Below, piece after piece: positions 52,569 through 61,980 of a stretch of 64,000 nucleotides of DNA; position 1 is the stretch's first letter, and every line of letters begins with the position of its first letter. The notes under the pieces were generated by a model, which had not been told where the DNA came from, did not search any database, and was given only the letters and a program-made list of their open reading frames with translations. Location: the NCBI GenBank assembly GCA_039028975.1, contig JBCCHB010000060.1:26868-90867 (forward strand). Reading direction: 5' to 3'. A program made the translations under genes and the position numbers. This DNA is from JAHBNG01 sp039028975 (GTDB lineage: Bacteria; Chloroflexota; Anaerolineae; Caldilineales; Caldilineaceae).

Positions 52569-53310
52569 TTGACGGGGTGATACCCGAGTGAAAAGCGCAA
52601 GTTATTTACGGCCCATTCCATTTAGAAACCTTTTGGAGCATGTTAAGCGGTAACTGGGGTAGTGGAAAGGTGATTCGAAAAAAGAAGAATAAAGACCAAT
52701 TCGAATACTCCACCAATGAAATAAGGCTATTCACTATCACGTTTCCCCCGATAGCGGCTAAGCCGCAACGTGATAATAAATAGCCTTGTGGCCCGAAGTA
52801 TATCATAGCTTTTGGCGTTTGTAAACCCCCTAGATTGTTAAAATTATGAGCTTTTTCTTAACTTTACTGCGATTTGGCTAATTTTTAATAAAATTTACCT
52901 GCTAAACAAAAGCCTAAACAGGTTAAATACAGCACCTTTTTCATAATTGCAATGAAAAATCTCTCTTTGTTTGTGTTGATGTACAATGTTTGCACAAATA
53001 TAGAACGAAAATTGACTTCAAACGGATGGAGTAATGACAATTAAAACCCTTAAAATTATGATTCATTTGCTTTGCACAATGTTTGAATAATCTTGGGGCC
53101 TCGCAGAAAATCATAAATATGACTATTCTCACTTTTCCGAAGCCAATCAAAAAGAGTACACTATGATTCGTAACGATAATCATTCAAGCCAATACATCGA
53201 ATGGAGGCCGACCCATTTCGCAGGTCAATAGTCAACCCATCTTTAATAATCAACCCGATATTGAAAAAAAGCAGCTCCTTCCGCTTATCATTATTTTTGG
53301 GTTTGCTATA
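52569..53310. other. Long gene-poor spacer before the glycosyltransferase operon
   Basis: It holds the long hairpin at 52723-52787 and an AT-rich stretch. A 22-codon frame (53163-53231) and an open reading without start codon from 53167 lie directly before the glycosyltransferase; see the findings. Confidence 0.45.
52723..52787. repeat. 65-bp long hairpin with nested GC stem
   Basis: AAGGCTATTCACTATCACGTT (52723-52743) and its counterpart at 52767-52787 match at 19 of 21 positions. Within the loop GCGGC (52754-52758) and GCCGC (52762-52766) form a second stem around TAA. The size and perfection exceed a simple terminator. Confidence 0.65.
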
Positions 53311-55950
53311 TTGAGCCATGCAACTCTGCTGATGCCACTACCATTGATATGGCAAGCTGGCGCAATCTTCCTCTTAACCGGTTTACTCCCAGGCATCCTG
53401 GTGGTTGATTGGTTTACCCAAGGACTCACCAAGCGAATTAGCCTCCTGTCCAAAGGAGAGCAGGCCCTCTACAGCATTGGTATTGGGTATGGCGTGATTA
53501 TTGTGGTCATGCTACTTTTAAGCTATCTTCCTGGCGGCATAGAAAGATGGCAGACGCTCCTAATCTTTGATCTACTCTTAGTGGCATTGGCTATACGCTA
53601 TCTACTATCACCACAAGGGACCGGGCATAGCCGAGAGCTCTTTGCCTCTCCATCACCTCGGATCTGGACAACAATAGGTCTCATTATCTTAGCACTCTAT
53701 GGCGGTTTTTTTCGTTTTGCGGATCTAGGGTATGCTGACTTTCAGGGTGACGAGGCCCGAGCGGTTATACGAGCGGCAGAGGCAATCCAAGGCCACCCTG
53801 ATGCTCTGCTCGGTCATACGAAGGGACCAGCAGAAATCCTCATTCCAACCGCACTATACTCGATAGCAGGGCAGATCGATGAGGCATCGGCGCGGTTACC
53901 CTTCGCCTTTGCCAACTTTGTGGGCCTATTTGCACTATTTTTGCTCGGGTATCGTCTCTTTGGAGCCGTAGCGGGCTGGAGTGGAGCTATGTTGGTGGCA
54001 GTGGATGGTTATTTTATCGGCTTCTCTCACATTGTTCAGTATCAGAGCGTGGTCTTCCTCATGGTTACCTTAGCCATCCTACTACTTCACCGCGCGGTGA
54101 CGGAGCTGAAAGCTGACCAAGAGAAGAGACATCATGGTGGCAAGCTGGACTCCTTACTGATGCTTGCGTCGCTTCTCCTCTCTACAGGATTGCTTGCTCA
54201 TTATGAGGCGGGTCTGCTGCTCTTCCCTGGGATTTGGCTGATTATTCTTATGGCGCGCCAGCTTGGCATGTTGAGACTGATACGGGCTATGGCGTGGCCT
54301 CTTTTTGCTGGAGCAGGAATTCTGGCGCTTTTCTACATACCGTTTATTCGTAACCCCAACTTCGCGACAACCCTCGCCTACATTACAGTCAACCGCATCG
54401 GGGTCGGTGGATCCGGTGGAGATGATGCCAGTGAGTTCGGTCGTTTTCCTTATAACAACTTGCTAGATGTATTTGAGCGGACAACGCTCTACAGCAGCAG
54501 CTATTATCTCTTCTTGCTTATTGGCCTAATGGCACTTGCTTTGGCTTGGGTTTACTATAGAAGCCTTCCCGCTCCCTGGCGTTGGCTTGTCATTGCTTTA
54601 TGGTCGGTGGGTCTACTCTTCACATTCTGGCAGCCAACCTGGGGAACCATATTTTCGCGGTCAGTAGATGGCCCAGATCTCACCGTGCTCCTCTTTGGGC
54701 TGGCGTTTGTCGCATGTTGGCTCATGCCTTCCCCTACCTGGCAAGAGCGGATGGTCTGGCTTTGGTTTGGTGGCCCTATGTTACTCTCTATATTTTTCAT
54801 TGCCACACCCAATACTCATGTTTATGGCTTTTTTATCGGTTGGGCACTCTTGGCGGGGATGATGATCGAGCGTATTTGGCATTGGTTTAGAGACAAAGTC
54901 CCCTTATACCAGGCGCGTCTCTGGGCATTGGCAACGGCGACGACCTTAATGCTTCTCTTTGGGAACTATGCCTATTGGTACTTTGTACACAATCAAGTTG
55001 AGGTATTACGAACTTGGCAAACCAACCGGCCTCCAGGCTACTGGACATCCTACACCGTGCCGACACCCCTTTCGATCTTCGGTTTTCCTTTTCGCAGTGG
55101 GTGGAAGGCGATTGGTACGCTCTATGCCGATGGTACACTACAAGCCGCTTTTGATACGAATGCAGTGGATGCAGTAGCAGATTGGTATACTCTCGGCCGG
55201 GAACTTTGTCCGCGGGATAGCCGTTATTTTATCCTCAGCCAGGCTGTCGAGCCAGCAAAGGGTGAGGATGTGGAGAAATTGAGAGCGACATTGGAGCAGA
55301 TGTACGCATTGTGGGGTGTAATTCGGGTCAATAACGAACCCCGTCTTTGGATCTATGATAAAGCCATCGACAAAAATGATGCGAATCATCAGGGTGTCCA
55401 TTACATTGATGAGAGTGAGAAGGTGACCTTCTTTGATAGGGAACTGGCCAAAGCGAACTTTGAGCGCAATGGCTCAATCAGCCCATCCCTTGCAGATCAG
55501 GTGATTGAGCATCCCTTGGATTTTTACATGGGTACACTCTCAGATGATTCTGACAGTGCCATTCGGCTACGAGGATTTACCTTAAAGAACCAGTTTGCTC
55601 ATCCTGGTAATGAGATCGATCTGACCCTCTATTGGGAAGCGCGCCAGCCCACATCTAAGCCACTCTCTGTCACAACTCAAATATTGGATCCCAATGACTT
55701 CCGCAAAGTGGGGCAGAGAGATGGCGAGCCGAGCTGCAATCTGCGCCCCACCAACCATTGGTTCCCGGGTGAGCTATTTGCCGATCGCTACAGAATCCCT
55801 ATCAATGCCGATGCCAAAGCAGGTACCTATCAAGTTCGAATTGGACTCTATGATCGGGAAACAGGAGAAGCGCTAGAAGCGTTTACACCCGAGGGGGAGT
55901 CCGCTGGCAACGGGTTAGGCATCAGCCAGATTGACGTGGTGGTGCCATGA
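53311..55950 (+). CDS. GT39/PMT-like membrane glycosyltransferase
   Basis: The 879-residue protein has about twelve hydrophobic helices and the GT39 acidic loop motif YADFQGDEARAVIRAAEA, in which the Asp-Glu pair is the catalytic site of polyisoprenyl-sugar-dependent mannosyl/arabinosyl transferases. A C-terminal extracytoplasmic domain (GNEIDLTLYWEARQP, YQVRIGLYDRETGE) is typical of Chloroflexi members. The annotated start is a TTG at 53311, which cuts the first hydrophobic helix. Upstream, the same frame continues to 53167 without an ATG. A mutation near the 5' end or a rare start is therefore suspected. It overlaps the next gene by ATGA. Confidence 0.85.
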   Translation: MSHATLLMPLPLIWQAGAIFLLTGLLPGILVVDWFTQGLTKRISLLSKGEQALYSIGIGYGVIIVVMLLLSYLPGGIERWQTLLIFDLLLVALAIRYLLSPQGTGHSRELFASPSPRIWTTIGLIILALYGGFFRFADLGYADFQGDEARAVIRAAEAIQGHPDALLGHTKGPAEILIPTALYSIAGQIDEASARLPFAFANFVGLFALFLLGYRLFGAVAGWSGAMLVAVDGYFIGFSHIVQYQSVVFLMVTLAILLLHRAVTELKADQEKRHHGGKLDSLLMLASLLLSTGLLAHYEAGLLLFPGIWLIILMARQLGMLRLIRAMAWPLFAGAGILALFYIPFIRNPNFATTLAYITVNRIGVGGSGGDDASEFGRFPYNNLLDVFERTTLYSSSYYLFLLIGLMALALAWVYYRSLPAPWRWLVIALWSVGLLFTFWQPTWGTIFSRSVDGPDLTVLLFGLAFVACWLMPSPTWQERMVWLWFGGPMLLSIFFIATPNTHVYGFFIGWALLAGMMIERIWHWFRDKVPLYQARLWALATATTLMLLFGNYAYWYFVHNQVEVLRTWQTNRPPGYWTSYTVPTPLSIFGFPFRSGWKAIGTLYADGTLQAAFDTNAVDAVADWYTLGRELCPRDSRYFILSQAVEPAKGEDVEKLRATLEQMYALWGVIRVNNEPRLWIYDKAIDKNDANHQGVHYIDESEKVTFFDRELAKANFERNGSISPSLADQVIEHPLDFYMGTLSDDSDSAIRLRGFTLKNQFAHPGNEIDLTLYWEARQPTSKPLSVTTQILDPNDFRKVGQRDGEPSCNLRPTNHWFPGELFADRYRIPINADAKAGTYQVRIGLYDRETGEALEAFTPEGESAGNGLGISQIDVVVP

Positions 55951-58709
55951 AGAACAGTCTGCCAAATGGTCGGCTGGCGCTGATACTCATTTTTCTATGC
56001 CTCCTGATTTGGCTTCCTCGGGGGCTAGCCTTGGATCGCTTTGTCACTGCGGATGAACATGCATGGGTGACTCGGTCGGGCAATTTTTACCGTGCCATTG
56101 CCCTGGGAAATTATGCCGAAACCTTTCAAAGACATCATCCAGGTGTTACGGTAACATGGGCTGGTGCGCTGGGTTTCTTGTGGACCTACCCTTCCTATGC
56201 AACGGATGCACAAAAAAACTTTGGCTGGTTGACCGAAGAGATCGAACCCTTTCTCCAGAAGCAGGGCTATCGCCCCATCACATTATTGGCCGCAGGACGG
56301 GGGATTATCGTCATAGCCATTACCCTCTCCTTGCTAGCTTGTTTTGGTCCGGTGAGGCGACTGTTTGGTTCGAGGACAGCGTTCATTAGCATCGGTTTAA
56401 TCGCTTTATCGCCCTTTCATATCGCTCTTTCCCGCCTGATGCATCTAGATGGGCTGCTTAGCACGTTTATGCTGCTGTCGCTTTTGGCTTTTATGGTTCA
56501 TATGAAAGTTGGGGAACCGTCTTCTTCACCCTGGCCAACCCGAGCGAATACTGGGAGTCGAAACGCTACTAATCAAACCTATTCTGGTTGGTTACTACTT
56601 TCGGCCATCACCGCAGGATTAGCATGGTTAACCCGATCACCTGGGCTCTTTCTAGCGCCATTTATGATGCTAATTCTCCTCGTTCGCTCGTTTGTCCAGG
56701 GTGAGTTGAACAAACAGAGTTTGATGAATGGCATCATCAGTTTGGTCTTATGGGGTGGCATGGCATTATTGACTTTTATCGCGCTGTGGCCAGCCATGTG
56801 GGTTGCTCCCCTAGAGAGCATGACCCGAGTGCTCTCCGCAGCAGGATCGTACGCAGCCGAAGGTCACCTCAAACCGATCTTTTTTAATGGTCAAGTCCAC
56901 AGCGGTGATCCTGGATGGACCTTCTATCCTATGGTTTATCTATGGCGTACGACACCCATTACGTTGTTCGGTCTTGGGCTGGCTCTTTTGGGTTTGATCT
57001 TCCGCAACGGAGGTCAACAACCACGTCTCCAACCTTCCCTAAAGGCAGAGGGGGCAACGACTGACATTCAACATACAATAAAACCGGCAGTGGCTGCTCA
57101 AAGTGGGGAAGCGCTTGCTCTAGTTAGCCTATTGATCTATGCCGTGCTCTTTGGACTTTTTATGAGTATAGGTGCCAAAAAGTTCGACCGATATCTGCTG
57201 CCGGCGTTTCTGCCGTTGGGATTAATCGCAGGCTGGGGCTGGGCCAATGCAATTACATGGTCAAGCAGATGGGTGAGCCAATTTGGGGAGGGAGACTATG
57301 GAAGCAACGTGCAACCTAGCCTCATCTCTAGGTCACTTAAATGGCTCTCCGCCACAAAGACGTCCGGCTCAGATCATTCACCCTTGATAGCCCTGGCATT
57401 GATGATGCTTGTTCTCCTTGGTCAAGCATCCTTTGCGCTTCCCACTTATCCCTACTACCTCTCTTATTACAACCCGCTCATGGGTGGAGCATCTAAAGCA
57501 CCACAAGTAATGCAGATCGGTTGGGGCGAAGGAGCCGATCAAGCTGCCACATTCCTGAGGGAAGCTATTACCCCAGCACCGAAGCGGGTTGCATCAGCCT
57601 ATACCAATGGGCCTTTTTCATACTTCTTTCCCGGAGAAACGCTGCCTATATACTTCTGGGATGAGGCCGACTACGCGGTACTCTATGCCCAAGACTTCCA
57701 GCGCCGCCTACCTGGACCGCGTCAAATTCGTGCATTTGAACAGAGCATGCCCATACAAACCGTCAGCCAAAATGGGATAGAGTATGCGCGCATCTATGAC
57801 GTGAAGGCCAACCCACTACCAGATTATGTAACTGAATGGCGTTTGACAAATGATGGAGACGTAAACATTCGTCTTGTCTCTTATCTCTTTCCCTCAAGCA
57901 CAATTGCTCAGGGAGAGACGCTGCCCATGACCCTCTATTTTCGCGGAGTAGCCTCTCTAGATGTGAATCTCAACGTGCTCGTTCGGCTCGTTGGTCACGA
58001 TGGAGCTGAGCTGGTTCGTAGTGAGGGGTGGCCATGGGGCGCGCCGACCTCAACGTGGCAATCTGGGGATGTCTGGCCCGATGGACATGCCTTAACCATT
58101 CCAGAAGATACTCAGCCAGGTCCTTATCGGTTGGATGTTACCTTCTATGATCCGGTGACCCAGCAGAGATTAACGGCTATACGGTCTGCCACCGGTGAAA
58201 TTTTAGGAGACTCTTTGGCACTGGATTTTGTGGAGATCGGTCCAGGCTCCACGATACCCACACGCAAGATACAACCGAATACGATGGTAGGGCAGTTCGT
58301 AGAGATTCTTGGCAGCCACTGGGGCAGCGAAGAGGAAACATCCCGCCAAGCCGAGGGAGAAGCTATTCGTCCAGGGGATGGAGTTGCATTGAGACTGTTC
58401 TGGCATACAATAGACCACACATCCACCAACTACACTACGTTTGTGCACATTGTTGGCCCAGACGGCGTACTGCTCACCCAAAGGGATGAGGAGCCGTGGG
58501 GAGGTTTCTATCCCACTTCCTTCTGGCACAAAGGTCGAACGATTCGCCAACCCATCCCTATTCAGATTCCTACGGATGCAGCTCCGGGTTCCTATGCGAT
58601 TCATATAGGCATGTATGAGCGGGAGACACTGCAGCGCTTGCCCATTACGCAGAATGGCGGGTTTATCGGTGACTCATATATTACGGGTAGACTTCTGGTC
58701 GATAGGTAA
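55947..58709 (+). CDS. GT39/PMT-like membrane glycosyltransferase, second gene of the pair
   Basis: The 920-residue membrane protein has the GT39-like acid motif TADEHAWVTRSGNFYRA and a HLDGLLSTF segment in the following helix region. About twelve transmembrane helices are predicted. The C-terminus carries two related beta modules (about 625-730 and 780-915; GETLPMTLYFRG and GDGVALRLFWHT). It starts within the stop of the previous gene (ATGA overlap), so the two are co-translated. Together they probably add sugars to exported glycans or proteins; the donor is likely a lipid-linked sugar. Confidence 0.85.
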   Translation: MKNSLPNGRLALILIFLCLLIWLPRGLALDRFVTADEHAWVTRSGNFYRAIALGNYAETFQRHHPGVTVTWAGALGFLWTYPSYATDAQKNFGWLTEEIEPFLQKQGYRPITLLAAGRGIIVIAITLSLLACFGPVRRLFGSRTAFISIGLIALSPFHIALSRLMHLDGLLSTFMLLSLLAFMVHMKVGEPSSSPWPTRANTGSRNATNQTYSGWLLLSAITAGLAWLTRSPGLFLAPFMMLILLVRSFVQGELNKQSLMNGIISLVLWGGMALLTFIALWPAMWVAPLESMTRVLSAAGSYAAEGHLKPIFFNGQVHSGDPGWTFYPMVYLWRTTPITLFGLGLALLGLIFRNGGQQPRLQPSLKAEGATTDIQHTIKPAVAAQSGEALALVSLLIYAVLFGLFMSIGAKKFDRYLLPAFLPLGLIAGWGWANAITWSSRWVSQFGEGDYGSNVQPSLISRSLKWLSATKTSGSDHSPLIALALMMLVLLGQASFALPTYPYYLSYYNPLMGGASKAPQVMQIGWGEGADQAATFLREAITPAPKRVASAYTNGPFSYFFPGETLPIYFWDEADYAVLYAQDFQRRLPGPRQIRAFEQSMPIQTVSQNGIEYARIYDVKANPLPDYVTEWRLTNDGDVNIRLVSYLFPSSTIAQGETLPMTLYFRGVASLDVNLNVLVRLVGHDGAELVRSEGWPWGAPTSTWQSGDVWPDGHALTIPEDTQPGPYRLDVTFYDPVTQQRLTAIRSATGEILGDSLALDFVEIGPGSTIPTRKIQPNTMVGQFVEILGSHWGSEEETSRQAEGEAIRPGDGVALRLFWHTIDHTSTNYTTFVHIVGPDGVLLTQRDEEPWGGFYPTSFWHKGRTIRQPIPIQIPTDAAPGSYAIHIGMYERETLQRLPITQNGGFIGDSYITGRLLVDR

Positions 58710-59023
58710 CTGTCGACCCTGAATCAACTTCAGCAGCGAAGGAAGAAGGCGTACGGGTCGAAGATGGCCGAAGAAGGGAGTATCTGACTTCGGGAGCGAA
58801 TGTGAGCAGAGATTCTTCGCTAGCCTGAAGGATCCTTGAAATTAGCTGGTCGACCCGCTCAGAATGACATCGTCCAAAGTGAGCAGGTAGAATCTGCCAC
58901 AAAACTGAGATGCTCCTGTCGAAGATGGTGGAGTTGACGGGATGATAAGATTGAGTGAGATGATAAGATGAGTGTCAAGTCATTGCATCTTATCATCCCT
59001 TCATCTAGCTATCTTGTCAATAG
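58710..59023. repeat. Spacer with degenerate repeats and hairpin, between convergent genes
   Basis: It contains an element resembling the GATTCTTCGC...CGCTCAGAATGACA repeats of many genomes (about 58811-58871) and a tandem GATGATAAGAT-type microrepeat. GGGATGATAAGAT (58939-58951) is perfectly complementary to 58987-58999. Confidence 0.6.
58939..58999. terminator. Perfect 13-bp inverted repeat between convergent genes
   Basis: GGGATGATAAGAT and ATCTTATCATCCC are exact complements, with a 35-base interior made of related repeats. A bidirectional terminator is plausible; there is no U-tract. Confidence 0.5.
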
Positions 59024-60412
59024 TTACTTCGTCATAAGTGGTAAGTAGATCGCCCCACTCTGTGCAGATGTCCTATCCGTACTCCCCAAATCTAAGAACT
59101 GTTCGCTGCCGTCGACCATGAGCAGACCGAGGCGATAGTGAGCATCGCGGTATGCGCTTGCCATAACCGCACCCTCAATAAGCTGATCACTAAAAGTGTA
59201 GTTACCATTCGTTGCCTGACCGCTACGCTCGGCAACGATAGCGTTGCTGTTGAGCAAGATCCAATCTTTGTCGCCTGCCCACTTCCGATAGACGTTGAAG
59301 GCCGCAATCTGACTTTCGTCGGCTGTCTGCCAAGTGATCAGGACCTGACCTGTGGTGCGATCAACATCGAGACCCCGCTTCGCTATGAAGACGTTGGTCG
59401 GTGCAAAGATGCTGATACCGTCGACGTCAGAGCCGTTGGCGGCAATGGCTCGCAGCGTGGCTTGCTGACTGGGCAGCAAGGTCGTATCCAGCCCGGCCGT
59501 ACAGTTGACCTGGAACGAAATCGGATCGTTCTGACTCAGGATCACGCCTGCCGTTCCTAGCAGATTGGGCCACGTCATTTGGTTGTCCATCACAGTGGGT
59601 GAATGATCCGCCGTGGTGCAGTCCAAGTACGCGTCAGGGAAGACCACATCCACTGGCAGTGACGAGAGCGGATTGTTATCTAGATTGGTGATGGTCACCG
59701 TGAAGCTAATTGGGTCAGTCTGCCGCGCCGGGCTAATCGTGTTGGTCTGGACGTCTACAGCCACGTTGACTGGGGTTGCCGTGCCTTCGCCACTTAGCGG
59801 AAGGTTGACGGTACCTTCATCGGGATCATCGCTGTCGAGCTCCAGGGTAGCCGTCTTGGCTCCTGATGAGGTTGGGTCGAAGGTGACCTCCACGGTACAT
59901 GAATTGCCAGCGCTAATGGTCATCGGTGTTGTCCCACAGGTGCCGCCACCGCTGATAGTGAACTGGCCAGGGTCGGTGCCGCTCAGGGCAATACCGCTGA
60001 CCGTCAGATCCACGCTGCCCAAATTTTCTATGGTGATGGCCTGTACAGGCGACGTGGTATTCTCCTGCACCTGACCGTAGTTGTGACTTGTGGGCGTCAC
60101 GTCGATCTCTGGTGCTGCTGCGGCAATGCAGACCCCGCTCATGTTGTCGGCTTCATCAGTATCGTTGCTATCCGATGTTAAGCTGAAGGTGTTGAGCGTG
60201 GTGGCGTCAGTGGCATCTTCCAGTATACAGTGACCACCTGCGTTGTCATTCTCATCCGTATCATCGCTGTCTGATGAAACCAGAAAGATATTCACCACCG
60301 GGTCGCCTGGCGCGTATGGGGCTGCCTGGGCCATCTGCCATCCTGACGACCAAACCAGCGCGCAGATGAGCGTCAGCACCAGCCCGATTCGTCTTTGAAA
60401 ATTTGTGTTCAT
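59024..60412 (-). CDS. Secreted choice-of-anchor-D/ASPM-like beta-sandwich protein
   Basis: From the ATG at 60412 (GGGAG upstream) the protein has 462 residues. A signal peptide (RRIGLVLTLICALVWSSGWQMAQA) is followed by an Asp-rich short tandem pair (SSDSDDTDENDN and TSDSNDTDEADN). A choice-of-anchor-D domain follows (DVTPTSHNYGQVQENTT, NLGSVDLTVSGIALSGTDPGQF, CTVEVTFDPTSSGAKTATLEL), then a domain of the DUF11 type (VTITNLDNNPLSSLPV) and a fibronectin-like C-terminus (VLITWQTADESQIAAFNVYR). It is exported. The function is unknown; a cell-surface or matrix role is likely. Confidence 0.82.
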   Translation of the reverse strand: MNTNFQRRIGLVLTLICALVWSSGWQMAQAAPYAPGDPVVNIFLVSSDSDDTDENDNAGGHCILEDATDATTLNTFSLTSDSNDTDEADNMSGVCIAAAAPEIDVTPTSHNYGQVQENTTSPVQAITIENLGSVDLTVSGIALSGTDPGQFTISGGGTCGTTPMTISAGNSCTVEVTFDPTSSGAKTATLELDSDDPDEGTVNLPLSGEGTATPVNVAVDVQTNTISPARQTDPISFTVTITNLDNNPLSSLPVDVVFPDAYLDCTTADHSPTVMDNQMTWPNLLGTAGVILSQNDPISFQVNCTAGLDTTLLPSQQATLRAIAANGSDVDGISIFAPTNVFIAKRGLDVDRTTGQVLITWQTADESQIAAFNVYRKWAGDKDWILLNSNAIVAERSGQATNGNYTFSDQLIEGAVMASAYRDAHYRLGLLMVDGSEQFLDLGSTDRTSAQSGAIYLPLMTK

Positions 60413-60437
60413 ATGAGTCACTCCCAGTTTATGTGAA

Positions 60438-60513
60438 GATGACAAGATGATGGAGATGAGCATCAAGTGGCCCTCATCTTCATCATCTTATTCATCCCCC
60501 TCATCTTGTCATC
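60438..60513. terminator. Perfect 13-bp inverted repeat in microrepeat spacer
   Basis: GATGACAAGATGA (60438-60450) and TCATCTTGTCATC (60501-60513) are exact complements, between two minus-strand genes. It resembles the repeats at 58939-58999. Confidence 0.5.
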
Positions 60514-60514
60514 C

Positions 60515-61759
60515 TTACGGAGTAACATTAATCGTAATCGTCTCGCTGGCCCCGTCGTCCATAATGTCCCACGTACAGGTTACGACTTGGCTGCTGACCG
60601 TGCACGCGCCGCCGGTTGAGCTGTTGTTGGTGGCGGTAGGCGTACCGTTAATGGTTAGACCTACTTGCACCACATCGATGACTTTGACGTTGTGGGTCTC
60701 GGCCCCGCCGTTGTTGACGGTGAGGGTGTAGTCAAAGGGCGTACCAGGCGTGGCGCTAGTGACGGACGCTGCCTTGGTACCGGTCAGGTTGGTGTCCAAG
60801 GGGCAACCGTCAGTGGAATCGACGATGCCACCAGCGGGCGTGTTAGGACACTGGTCTGCGCTGTCAGGAACACCGTCGTTGTCGGTATCGATGGCGATAC
60901 AGCCGAAGGAGGCAGAGAGATAGTTGGTGTCGACCACAATGGGTGGCGCATGGGCATTAGCCGCACCGACGCAGCCAGTGCCTTCGTCAGCATCGGGAAT
61001 CAGATCGCCATCTACATCGTTATTGACCACGTAGACGGTGCCGATCGTGTAGGCTTGGTAGCTGTTGGGGGTAACGCCATTGGCCGTGATGGAGCCGGTT
61101 GTTGTATCACCGGTAGTGGCGTCGTTGCCCAGATCATTCCACTGGCTGCCGTCCCAGCCCACAACGTGCAGGTTGGCTACATCGCCGCCGCTGAGGGCTG
61201 CCACATTGCTGTGGGTGTCCCAATGCAGGGTCAGGTTAACGGTGGGCGTGCCGCTGATGTTCCAATATTCGATGGTGCTGACGCCGCTCAAAGTGCCGCT
61301 CAAGGTGCTGCCAGCATCTGTCTGGGGATTAGAGAGCCAGAAGCGGGCCTCTACCTCATCTGTCGCAGCACCAGGCGCGCTGATGCCTGCTGGACCGTGC
61401 TGTCCGCCGTCGCCAACCTTGCGGACCAAGCCATCGACGTGACTACTGTCGGATGCGCTGGAGGCGGTGGCCCCATCCTGAAATATGACGATGCCATTAT
61501 TTGGCTCATCGATGATGCCAAGCTGGAAGTCTACGTCCCTGGCCACCACAATGTCGCCATCGTTGGTCAGGGTAGCCGCTGTGTTGTTGATTATATTGCC
61601 GCCGAAGTAGAGGATGCCGTTGTTGCCTACGTAAATGGTGTCCTGGTTGGTTGTGTCTTGGGCGTGGGCTAAAGTTGGCATAAATAGCACAAGCAGCGTA
61701 GTGATGAGCGCGCAGAGGGCTGTGTGCCAGTAAGTAGCACGATTTATTGATTTTTTCAT
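60515..61759 (-). CDS. Secreted protein with thrombospondin type-3 repeat and DUF11-like domain, apparently truncated
   Basis: The 414-residue protein has a signal peptide (LCALITTLLVLFMPTLAHA). A beta-rich N-domain of about 200 residues follows, then TSP3-type calcium-binding repeats (NNDVDGDLIPDADEGTG, IDTDNDGVPDSADQCPNT). The last part is a DUF11-like domain (DYTLTVNNGGAETHNVKVID). The sequence stops immediately after TITINVTP, at the end of a strand where related proteins continue, so the C-terminus may have been lost. The downstream surface protein gene is on the same strand and related in type. Confidence 0.8.
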   Translation of the reverse strand: MKKSINRATYWHTALCALITTLLVLFMPTLAHAQDTTNQDTIYVGNNGILYFGGNIINNTAATLTNDGDIVVARDVDFQLGIIDEPNNGIVIFQDGATASSASDSSHVDGLVRKVGDGGQHGPAGISAPGAATDEVEARFWLSNPQTDAGSTLSGTLSGVSTIEYWNISGTPTVNLTLHWDTHSNVAALSGGDVANLHVVGWDGSQWNDLGNDATTGDTTTGSITANGVTPNSYQAYTIGTVYVVNNDVDGDLIPDADEGTGCVGAANAHAPPIVVDTNYLSASFGCIAIDTDNDGVPDSADQCPNTPAGGIVDSTDGCPLDTNLTGTKAASVTSATPGTPFDYTLTVNNGGAETHNVKVIDVVQVGLTINGTPTATNNSSTGGACTVSSQVVTCTWDIMDDGASETITINVTP

Positions 61760-61890
61760 TGAAATTACTCCTGAACTGTTGCGTGATTCGTAATGCGTGA
61801 TTTAAGGCAAGCATTAATGATTATGGACTATGAGTTAACCTATACCAGGCTTGGTATTTGCGCTGGTTCCATGATCAGTTTGCACGAATA

Positions 61891-61899
61891 TGGTATAAT
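61891..61899 (+). promoter_or_regulatory. Extended -10 promoter candidate
   Basis: TGGTATAAT (TGn-TATAAT) lies about 80 bases upstream of the ATG at 61981. No good -35 box is seen. Confidence 0.35.
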
Positions 61900-61980
61900 T
61901 AATCATCGTTGTGAATACCCTTAATGGGCTGAAAATCCTAACGCTTTAATAAGTCTCGATTTGGCTGACTGTGAGGGCCT

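Noticed and set aside
60665..61672. 335-codon open frame on the plus strand opposite the surface protein
   Set aside because: It overlaps a gene with signal peptide and TSP3 repeats on the minus strand; its composition (Asp/Val/Gly-rich) is that of an antisense shadow.
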